Source: CAZNEZ01 sp964572475 (GTDB lineage Bacteria > Bacillota > Clostridia > Lachnospirales > Lachnospiraceae). Taken from it: DNA of 7,011 nt. Shown here piece after piece: positions 1 through 5,143 of the stretch (its first letter is position 1; every line of letters starts with the position of its first letter). The translations under genes and the position numbers were made by a program. The stretch covers positions 1 through 7,011 of the forward strand of contig CAZNEZ010000073.1 in NCBI GenBank assembly GCA_964572475.1, read 5' to 3'. The notes beneath the pieces are model-generated. The model searched no databases, had not been told where the DNA came from, and worked only from the letters and a program-made list of their open reading frames with translations.

Positions 1-26
1 TTTTTGTTTTTAGCAGTTTTTATCAC

Positions 27-86
27 TATAAAGATTAGGGTATCAGAAGGTACTCCTATAAAGATTAAGGTGTCAAAAGGTACTCT
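27..86. repeat. Tandem pair of 30-base direct repeats
   Basis: Two adjacent units, 27-56 and 57-86, match at 26 of 30 positions. Both begin TATAAAGATTA and end AAGGTACTC plus one base. The second unit runs into the left arm of the inverted-repeat element at 66. The core GGTGTCAAAAGGTACTC occurs again on the opposite strand at 353-370. There are no spacers, so this is not a CRISPR array. The units look like copies of the end sequence of the element next to them. Confidence 0.8.
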
Positions 87-372
87 TTTGTAATTGTATT
101 GGCATATTGCACAAATAGCAGCTTATTTTACTCCGGTGTCCAATATTAAGAAGTTCTAAGCATGCTGAATTAAGTTGTTATATAATTTACGCAAACAGTA
201 CTAATTCGCCATCCATGGCTCAGTAGTACTTCAATCGGACATCGTGTCCGATTGTTGCTGATAGAAAAGCACCATGCTAAGAACTGCTAAATATCTCCCA
301 AAGTCATAAAATCATGCCGCTATTTGTGCAATATGCTAGTATCAGTTATAAAGAGTACCTTTTGACACCTTA
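66..372. repeat. Large imperfect inverted-repeat element (MITE-like or structured RNA)
   Basis: The outer arms, 66-122 and 316-372, are inverted copies of each other with 48 of 57 bases matching and no gap; the first 23 positions match perfectly. Weaker complementarity continues inward to about 167 and 270, including AGTTCT and GCATG blocks. The centre holds two more hairpins on their own axes: 197-230 (AGTACTA with TAGTACT, then GCCAT with ATGGC) and 232-254 (perfect 10-base stem, loop TCG). The sequence just outside each end is similar: CTCCTATAAAG at 53-63 and CTCCTGTAAAG at 373-383, which could be a target duplication. No credible coding frame is seen inside. A non-autonomous mobile element or a folded non-coding RNA both fit; the sequence alone does not decide. 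Confidence 0.75.
232..254. other. Perfect 10-base-pair hairpin in the element's centre
   Basis: CAATCGGACA at 232-241 pairs with TGTCCGATTG at 245-254 around a three-base loop. It is followed by no T-run on either strand, so it is not a terminator. It is more GC-rich than its surroundings and would be the most stable local stem of the 66-372 element. Confidence 0.7.
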
Positions 373-383
373 CTCCTGTAAAG

Positions 384-430
384 TAATAAAAATAACCAGC
401 AGATGCACAATCGCACAAGTGCCAGTTATT
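384..430 (-). terminator. Probable Rho-independent terminator of the S41 protease gene
   Basis: On the minus strand, AATAAC and following bases (430-420) can pair with 401-391, giving an 11-pair stem with two G-U pairs and an 18-base loop. A short T-rich tail (TTTATTA, 390-384) follows. It lies 24 bases after the protease stop codon, where a terminator is expected. The stem is AT-rich and the loop large, so efficiency may be modest. Confidence 0.45.
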
Positions 431-454
431 ATTATAAACATATATTAATTATTT

Positions 455-1807
455 CTATTTTATTCCCAACGCCTCTATAGCTGCCTTAAGCTGTGTATCA
501 TTTTCATCTGTCAATTCACCTGATTCATATACGGAATCAGGAATATCTATCTCAACATCTGGTTTAACCCCAACCCCATTTATGCTAATTCCCTTAGGAG
601 TAAAATAACTTGCAATTGTTAATTTAAGCGCTGATCCATCGCTCAGTGGATAAACTTCTTGAACTATACCCTTTCCATACGAAGTTGTTCCAACAATTTT
701 TCCTATGCCAAAGTCCTTAACTGCTCCAGCAAATATCTCTGATGCGCTTGCACTATTTTCATTTATGATAACCGAATAAGGAATTGTAATCTTATTTTCT
801 TCATCCGAATATTTTTCATTAACATTGCCATTTTTATCCTCAGTATACACCAAGAGACCTTCAGGAAGAATTTGATCCAGCATATCCACTACTGCATCAT
901 AAAGACCTCCTGGATTATCTCTAAGATCAATTACAAGACCTTTCATTCCCTGAGCTGTAAGTGATGCAAGCGCAGTTTTGAATTGCTCAATCGTAATCTC
1001 ATCAAATTCGGAAACATATATATATCCTATATTTCCCTCCTTCATTTCCGATTCAACCGTCTTGTTCTCCATCAGCTTACATACTACTGGAATATCCAAG
1101 GTATCCGTTCCTCTAAGCACAGTAATTACAACCGTTTCTCCATCTTTTGCACTCGAAATAGAATTAATTGCATCGTCAAAAGACTTCCCTGCTACATCCT
1201 CTCTACTAACTTTTTTAATAATATCTCCAGACCTAAGACCAGCCTCCTCTGAAGTAGAGCCTTCCTCAATTTTTCCAACAGTAATTTCCATAGTATCAGT
1301 ATCCTGTATAACTATTGCACCTATACCAATATATTTACCTTCACTATTTTTAACAAGTTTATTATACTCCTCAGCCGTATAGTAGGCAGAATATTTATCG
1401 CCCAATCCATTTATAAAGCCCTTGTAAATGTTCTCTATTAGCTTATCTGTCTTTACTTCATCACCTTTTAAATATGCGTCTCCAACAACCTGTTCTAAAA
1501 CCTGAAGTTTTTGAACATATGCAGATGCATTATCATATACTGATTCATTATCAGATGTTGTAACCGTCTTTACAATTGCAATCTTTCCTGTATATATTCC
1601 TACCGTAAATACAAGCAGCGCTATTGCCAATCCAAATATTAATCCTGTAAATCCACCTTGAAAATAGTCTTTATTGCTTTTTCTATTATCTTCTCTGACC
1701 TTTTCTAATTCCTCTTGAGTTTGAACCAATTCCATAGTAGTAGGTTCTTCTTTTTTAACTTCACTAATATCTTTCTTTTCTTCTAAATCATCTTGTTTTT
1801 CTTTCAT
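455..1807 (-). CDS. ctpA: S41 family C-terminal processing peptidase, membrane-anchored
   Basis: A 450-residue serine protease of the CtpA/CtpB (tail-specific protease) family. The N-terminus is charged and cytoplasmic (1-50, rich in K/E), followed by one membrane segment at about 53-74. The rest lies outside: a PDZ domain at about 156-240 (YIGIGA start, GLRSGD loop), then the S41 catalytic domain at about 255-425. The expected catalytic triad is visible as S354 in NSASASEIFAGA, K379 in SYGKG and Q383. The spacing of 25 and 4 residues equals that of CtpB S309/K334/Q338. DLRDNPGG at 294-301 is the usual S41 motif. The frame stays open upstream to a GTG at 1915, but that stretch reads through the leader repeats. 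The ATG at 1807 has GAGG five bases upstream and is preferred. Such proteases sit beside ftsEX in other Firmicutes too (ctpB in Bacillus). The substrate is unknown; envelope proteins are likely. Confidence 0.93.
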   Translation of the reverse strand: MKEKQDDLEEKKDISEVKKEEPTTMELVQTQEELEKVREDNRKSNKDYFQGGFTGLIFGLAIALLVFTVGIYTGKIAIVKTVTTSDNESVYDNASAYVQKLQVLEQVVGDAYLKGDEVKTDKLIENIYKGFINGLGDKYSAYYTAEEYNKLVKNSEGKYIGIGAIVIQDTDTMEITVGKIEEGSTSEEAGLRSGDIIKKVSREDVAGKSFDDAINSISSAKDGETVVITVLRGTDTLDIPVVCKLMENKTVESEMKEGNIGYIYVSEFDEITIEQFKTALASLTAQGMKGLVIDLRDNPGGLYDAVVDMLDQILPEGLLVYTEDKNGNVNEKYSDEENKITIPYSVIINENSASASEIFAGAVKDFGIGKIVGTTSYGKGIVQEVYPLSDGSALKLTIASYFTPKGISINGVGVKPDVEIDIPDSVYESGELTDENDTQLKAAIEALGIK

Positions 1808-1812
1808 TTTAA

Positions 1813-1816
1813 CCTC
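1813..1816 (-). promoter_or_regulatory. Ribosome binding site of the S41 protease gene
   Basis: GAGG on the minus strand, five bases before the ATG at 1807. It decides against the longer GTG start at 1915, which has no such site. Confidence 0.65.
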
Positions 1817-1854
1817 ATTTTCATTCTCAATACTGAGACATTTTATTGTTAGAA

Positions 1855-1878
1855 AAGTGCTTGCCCGCGCAAGCACTT
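1855..1878 (-). other. GC-rich hairpin in the protease leader, attenuator-like
   Basis: AAGTGCTTGC pairs perfectly with GCAAGCACTT over 10 bases around a four-base loop, and on the minus strand TTCT follows. It lies 48 bases upstream of the chosen ATG. The T-run is short (four counting the stem's last two bases), so it may be an RNA-stability or pausing stem rather than a true terminator. Confidence 0.5.
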
Positions 1879-1879
1879 G

Positions 1880-1902
1880 GAAGAACTGCATTGCAGTTCT
1901 TC
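1880..1902. other. Near-perfect 23-base palindrome in the protease leader
   Basis: GAAGAACTGCA (1880-1890) and TGCAGTTCTTC (1892-1902) are exact inverted copies with one base between them. It sits directly between the hairpin at 1855-1878 and the second copy of the 34-base repeat, overlapping that repeat's first six bases. Confidence 0.65.
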
Positions 1903-1993
1903 TTAAATGTTTCACTCTGCTGCGTAATTTCCTATAAAGTTAGGAAACGCGCTTTGCGCTTCTTCTTGAATGTTCTACTCTTTAGCGTAATTT
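1897..1993. repeat. Duplicated 34-base unit in the protease leader
   Basis: Copies at 1897-1930 and 1960-1993 match at 28 of 34 positions without gaps, 63 bases apart. Both contain TTCTTCTT at one end and GCGTAATTT at the other. On the minus strand each copy leads into a palindrome with a different sequence: GCGC-TTT-GCGC at 1949-1959 for one and 1880-1902 for the other. A further stem, TTTCCTA with TAGGAAA (1928-1934 and 1941-1947), lies between the copies. I do not recognise the repeat family. No convincing promoter for the protease gene was found here. Confidence 0.7.
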
Positions 1994-2004
1994 TATATTA
2001 CTGA

Positions 2005-2036
2005 AAAAGGCAGGTATGCTTTCATACCAGCCTTTT
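2005..2036 (-). terminator. Rho-independent terminator after the M23 hydrolase gene
   Basis: A 14-base stem with one mismatch (2005-2018 with 2023-2036) closes a four-base loop. On the minus strand the descending arm ends CCTTTTT. It lies 79 bases after the M23 stop codon and separates the ftsEX-M23 unit from the protease gene. The plus strand also ends in CCTTTTATCTTTTT, so it could work in both directions, though no plus-strand gene is seen. Confidence 0.8.
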
Positions 2037-2115
2037 ATCTTTTTAGAAATTGTGTATATATTATTTGATTAAATAATCATGCAACAATTCGTAGTGATTG
2101 TGTCTTCAACAAATA

Positions 2116-3312
2116 TTATGGTGTTACATAAATAAGTGGATTAACATATTCTCCGTTTAAACGAACTCCAAAGTGAAGATGCGGTCCAGTTGAATCACCA
2201 GTTGAACCTACAAGTCCAATAACATCACCCTTTTTAACTTTATCGCCAGCGCTTACCAGCATCTTGGACTGATGCATATATATTGTATATAGCTGATTTC
2301 CATGATCAATAAGAACATAATTACCCATTGATGAACTGTATTTTGCTGCTGCAACTTCACCATTATAGGCGGCATATATCTTAGTTCCTGTAGGGGCTGG
2401 AATATCTATTCCATAATGCATCTTAACAATATTATAAATCGGATGATTTCTAGGACCAAATGAAGATGAGATTCTTGAGTAACCAGGAAGAGGCCACATA
2501 AGACTACCACCATCATAGATTATGCTAGTTTCGCCTTTTTTTGCTGCTTCTTCGGCAGCCTTTCTTCTCTGTTCTTCTATAGCTTTAAGTTCTGCTATTT
2601 CCTGCTTCTGAACCTCAATCTGTCTTTCAAGCTCAGCTTTATCATCCGTAGTCTCTGCATATTGTGCGTCAAGATCTTTAAGACTGCTCTTCTTATCTGC
2701 CAGCAGCTTCTCACTTGCTGCCTGTTCATCTTCAGTTTCCTTAATAGTAGCCTGAAGTATAGCCTGATCACTCTCAAGTTGAGCCTTAGTTGCAGCTATC
2801 TCTTCTTTAGCATCTCTAAGTTTCTGAAGCTGCTGTCTGTCATATTCTGTAATCTTACTAATATATTCTGCTCGATTTAAGAATTCAGACATGCTGGTCG
2901 ATGCCAGAAACATCTCAATATATTGAGTATTCCCATTCTCATACATATATTGTATGCGCTTCTTCATAGCATTATACTGCTCGCCAATTACAACTTCTTG
3001 TTCCGCCAGCTTCTTGTTCGCAGCATCAATCTCCTGTTGCTTAGCTACTGACTGTGCCTGCAACTTAGCTATATTGTCCGCAAGCTTATTAAGATAGGAA
3101 TCTACTTTCTTAATATATGCTTCCGTATTACCCTTTAAAGATGAAAGTTCGTTAAGCTGCTTCTCAGTGTCTTTAAGCTCACCTTCTAACTTTTTCTGTT
3201 CCTTTTCTTTTTCCTCAATCTCACTTGTTGTAGCATATAATGGAATGGCCATAGGTATAACCATCATTAATATCATTGCTAAACTTATAAGCCTGATTAG
3301 TACTTTCTTCAT
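2116..3312 (-). CDS. Secreted coiled-coil M23 peptidoglycan hydrolase (EnvC/PcsB-like organisation)
   Basis: A 398-residue exported protein predicted to cut peptidoglycan cross-bridges or stem peptides. Residues 1-27 form a signal peptide (MKKVLIRL, hydrophobic core, then LYATT). Residues 30-255 are almost continuous coiled coil, interrupted at about 122-150 by YMYENGNTQYIEMFLAS and following residues, a segment also typical of the CwlO/PcsB/EnvC N-terminal domain. The C-terminal M23 domain spans about 270-398. Expected zinc ligands H299, D303 (HYGID) and H380, plus catalytic H347 (YMHQS) and H378 (HLH), are all present, so unlike EnvC this domain should itself be active. The gene follows ftsX by 31 bases, and in other bacteria FtsX controls a coiled-coil hydrolase of this shape, so it is the likely FtsEX effector. 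The start at 3312 is chosen because GAGG lies nine bases upstream; an ATG at 3321 abuts that site. Confidence 0.92.
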   Translation of the reverse strand: MKKVLIRLISLAMILMMVIPMAIPLYATTSEIEEKEKEQKKLEGELKDTEKQLNELSSLKGNTEAYIKKVDSYLNKLADNIAKLQAQSVAKQQEIDAANKKLAEQEVVIGEQYNAMKKRIQYMYENGNTQYIEMFLASTSMSEFLNRAEYISKITEYDRQQLQKLRDAKEEIAATKAQLESDQAILQATIKETEDEQAASEKLLADKKSSLKDLDAQYAETTDDKAELERQIEVQKQEIAELKAIEEQRRKAAEEAAKKGETSIIYDGGSLMWPLPGYSRISSSFGPRNHPIYNIVKMHYGIDIPAPTGTKIYAAYNGEVAAAKYSSSMGNYVLIDHGNQLYTIYMHQSKMLVSAGDKVKKGDVIGLVGSTGDSTGPHLHFGVRLNGEYVNPLIYVTP

Positions 3313-3321
3313 GCAGATCAT

Positions 3322-3325
3322 CCTC
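3322..3325 (-). promoter_or_regulatory. Ribosome binding site of the M23 hydrolase gene
   Basis: GAGG on the minus strand, nine bases before the ATG at 3312 and with no space before the ATG at 3321, which makes 3312 the better start. Confidence 0.6.
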
Positions 3326-3343
3326 TCAAAGATATGTGTGTTA

Positions 3344-4255
3344 TTATACTTTTAAACGTTTCCTAAGTGTTATTAAACTTCCCGCAAGACCTATTCCAGC
3401 ACCAATTCCAAGAGCTAATGGAATCATCGTGGCAAATATAGTCTTTGTAGGAATAAATGTCATAAATGTTGTAAGTGATGTAAATTGTCCTAATATATAC
3501 ACAACAACTTTCTGATAAATATAATATAAAGCAATAAGTGGAATTCCAGCGCCAACAACTCCAATAAGAATACCTTCTACAATGAAAGGTGCTCTTACAA
3601 AGAAATCCGTTGCTCCTATAAGCTTCATTATGCTTATCTCTTCTTTCCTTACTTCAATACCAATCATGATAGTATTGCTTATAAGGAATATACTAACGGC
3701 AAGTAAAACTAATATAATAACGGCTGACACATAACCAACTAACTTACCAAAATCAGTCAATACCGTTGCCGTACTATCTGAATAATTAACCTTTCTAATT
3801 CCATCTGTAGCTTCAAGATATGAAACTAGATTCTTCTGCATTGAAATATCATTAAGTTTAATCTCATATGACGATGAATTAATAAGTGGGTTATCATCTT
3901 TAAAACCTTCGGCAAGCTCTGCATCTCCTCCAAAGTAAGGTCCATTCACAAATTCCTTCCATGCATCTTCAGCAGAAGTAAATGTAATTGATGAAACCTC
4001 TGCACGCTTTTGAATTTTATCTCCAATAGCCTTTATATTCTCTTCTGAAATACCTTCATCAAAAAATACTGTTATACTCACTGCATCTTCTGCTTCTGTT
4101 ACCATATGTTGAAAATTCATTACAATAGAATAAAATAATCCAAGTAAAAACACACATGCAGCTATAGTGCTGACTGATGCAAGAGAGAATAATTTATTAC
4201 GTCTTATGTTCTTTAGGCCCTGTCTAAGGCTGTAAAAGAATGTACTAATCTTCAT
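3344..4255 (-). CDS. ftsX: Cell division protein FtsX, ABC transporter-like permease
   Basis: A 303-residue membrane subunit of the FtsEX complex, which passes ATP-driven conformational change to a wall hydrolase outside the cell and does not transport a solute. The visible layout is the family standard: cytoplasmic N-terminus with RQGLKNIRRNK, membrane segment 1 at about 24-46, an outside domain at about 47-171, then segments at about 172-198, 225-250 and 271-296, ending in a basic tail (LRKRLKV). The stretch VRKEEISIMKLIGATDFF at about 202-219 is the conserved cytoplasmic loop expected to contact FtsE. The ATG at 4255 has AGGGTGG eight bases upstream and overlaps the end of ftsE by 11 bases (ATGAAGATTAG), which implies translational coupling. 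An in-frame ATG at 4282 lies deeper in ftsE and lacks a good site. Confidence 0.96.
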   Translation of the reverse strand: MKISTFFYSLRQGLKNIRRNKLFSLASVSTIAACVFLLGLFYSIVMNFQHMVTEAEDAVSITVFFDEGISEENIKAIGDKIQKRAEVSSITFTSAEDAWKEFVNGPYFGGDAELAEGFKDDNPLINSSSYEIKLNDISMQKNLVSYLEATDGIRKVNYSDSTATVLTDFGKLVGYVSAVIILVLLAVSIFLISNTIMIGIEVRKEEISIMKLIGATDFFVRAPFIVEGILIGVVGAGIPLIALYYIYQKVVVYILGQFTSLTTFMTFIPTKTIFATMIPLALGIGAGIGLAGSLITLRKRLKV

Positions 4256-4934
4256 AGCTGTATCCACCCTGCTTTTCGTCACTAATAATGACGCCTTTAT
4301 TCATTGTTATTACACGTTTTTGCATAGCTTCAACTATTTCTCTATTATGAGTAACAACAACAACTGTCGTTCCTCTTTTATTGATTTCCTCAAGAAGCTT
4401 CATAATCTCCCATGAGTTCTTAGGATCAAGGTTACCTGTAGGTTCATCAGCAAGTAAAATCACTGGGTTATTAACAAGCGCTCTTGCAAGTGCAACTCTC
4501 TGCTGCTCACCTCCTGATAATTCTTTAGGAAATGAACGATATTTTTCTGAAAGTCCAACCAATGATAAAAGAGCTGGAACTTTTCTCTTAATTACTCTTG
4601 CAGGTGTCTCGACTACTCTTTGCGCAAATGCAATATTCTCATATACATTTCTATCTTTTAGCAATCTAAAGTCTTGAAATACCACTCCTATATCTCTTCT
4701 AAGCAGGGGTACTCTCTTTCTTTTCATCTTATTAAGATACTTCTCATTCACATAAATCTTACCTTCTGTAGGTTCTAATTCCTTAAGCAACAGTTTAATA
4801 AGCGTTGACTTACCGGATCCACTGTTACCTACAATAAATACGAATTCACCTTTATCTATTTTAAGACTAATCTTGTTAAGTGCCGGCGAACCCGTCGAAT
4901 ATGATTTGCTGACATTATCCAAAACAATCATCAT
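4245..4934 (-). CDS. ftsE: Cell division ATP-binding protein FtsE
   Basis: The 229-residue cytoplasmic ATPase of FtsEX. All ABC motifs are intact: Walker A GNSGSGKST at 36-44, Q-loop Q87 in VVFQDFRLL, signature LSGGEQQR at 139-146, Walker B VILLADEP at 158-165 with catalytic E164, D-loop GNLD and switch H196 in THNRE. FQDFRLL and DEPTGNLDP are characteristic of FtsE within the ABC superfamily, and the adjacent ftsX confirms the assignment. The frame is open upstream to a TTG at 4988, but that extension reads leader stems. The ATG at 4934 has GAGG six bases upstream; the next codon (4931) is also ATG and is a possible start. It is the first gene of the ftsE-ftsX-M23 unit, preceded by a structured leader and a candidate promoter. 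Confidence 0.97.
   Translation of the reverse strand: MMIVLDNVSKSYSTGSPALNKISLKIDKGEFVFIVGNSGSGKSTLIKLLLKELEPTEGKIYVNEKYLNKMKRKRVPLLRRDIGVVFQDFRLLKDRNVYENIAFAQRVVETPARVIKRKVPALLSLVGLSEKYRSFPKELSGGEQQRVALARALVNNPVILLADEPTGNLDPKNSWEIMKLLEEINKRGTTVVVVTHNREIVEAMQKRVITMNKGVIISDEKQGGYSYED
4264..4270 (-). promoter_or_regulatory. Ribosome binding site of ftsX, inside ftsE
   Basis: AGGGTGG on the minus strand, eight bases before the ftsX ATG at 4255 and within the last codons of ftsE. It supports the shorter ftsX start and coupled translation. Confidence 0.6.
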
Positions 4935-4940
4935 AATAAT

Positions 4941-4944
4941 CCTC
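4941..4944 (-). promoter_or_regulatory. Ribosome binding site of ftsE
   Basis: GAGG on the minus strand, six bases before the ATG at 4934 and nine before the ATG at 4931. It begins only three bases after a segment (4948-4954) that can pair with leader bases 4990-4996. Confidence 0.6.
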
Positions 4945-4947
4945 ATT

Positions 4948-5030
4948 TCTGCGCTGTCTTTTACGCATAACAGATTTGTATCAAGCAACGCGCAGACACA
5001 AATCTGCGTGTGAAAGATTATCTTTCACAC
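4948..5030 (-). promoter_or_regulatory. Structured 5' leader of ftsE with competing stems
   Basis: Stem A is perfect: GTGTGAAAGA (5008-5017) with TCTTTCACAC (5021-5030), loop of three. Stem B pairs 4991-4996 with 5003-5008 (CGCAGA/TCTGCG). Stem C pairs 4971-4979 with 4998-5006 (CAGATTTGT/ACAAATCTG) and shares bases with B, so the two exclude each other. A fourth pairing joins 4990-4996, in the loop of C, to 4948-4954 next to the ribosome binding site; together with C it would be a pseudoknot. No known riboswitch class is recognised. A regulatory role is inference. Confidence 0.45.
4981..5028 (-). CDS. Possible 15-residue leader peptide upstream of ftsE
   Basis: A GTG codon at 5028 has GGAG (5035-5038) six bases upstream and opens a frame reading MKDNLSHADLCLRVA before TGA. 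An ATG at 5040 is in the same frame but overlaps the GGAG site. The frame runs through stems A and B of the leader, so ribosomes on it would open those stems. It has no run of a single amino acid typical of attenuators. It may be chance: a short frame with a usable site is not rare. Confidence 0.2.
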   Translation of the reverse strand: MKDNLSHADLCLRVA

Positions 5031-5114
5031 TATTCTCCATTCATAATAGCCGATTGATAACCTATATCTCATAAACATATTAAAACCTAGTTAATTTTTT
5101 AATCTATAGGTCAT

Positions 5115-5143
5115 ATCATAACAAGCACCTAATCAATAATCAA
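5115..5143 (-). promoter_or_regulatory. Candidate sigma-A type promoter of ftsE operon
   Basis: On the minus strand TTGATT (5138-5143) is followed 17 bases later by TATGAT (5115-5120), with TG one base before the -10 (extended -10). These match the consensus at 4 and 5 of 6 positions. The -35 lies within the last codons of the regulator gene. Transcription would begin near 5108 and leave a leader of about 175 bases before ftsE. Confidence 0.5.

Noticed and set aside
27..86. A CRISPR-like repeat
   Set aside because: The 30-base units are directly adjacent without spacers and there are only two.
978..1382. Plus-strand open frames within the protease gene, and similar ones at 2662-2880, 3167-3355, 4381-4677, 6082-6291 and 6411-6626
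   Set aside because: They lie opposite well-supported minus-strand genes, show no recognisable domain, and have the composition of antisense translations.
1808..1915. A 36-residue N-terminal extension of the S41 protease from a GTG at 1915
   Set aside because: It translates the palindromes and repeat copy of the leader, has no ribosome binding site, and the ATG at 1807 has GAGG at good spacing before a normal cytoplasmic tail.
3343..3348. A perfect TATAAT on the minus strand just before the M23 gene
   Set aside because: It overlaps the ftsX stop codon and no -35-like hexamer lies 16-19 bases upstream, so a separate M23 promoter is not supported.
4935..4988. An N-terminal extension of FtsE from a TTG at 4988
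   Set aside because: FtsE proteins begin just before the I-V-L-x-N-V-S-K strand; the ATG at 4934 has the ribosome binding site and the extension overlaps leader stems.
5060..5105. A terminator after the regulator gene
   Set aside because: The only pairing is a short A/T-only stem (TAAAA with TTTTA), too weak to call.
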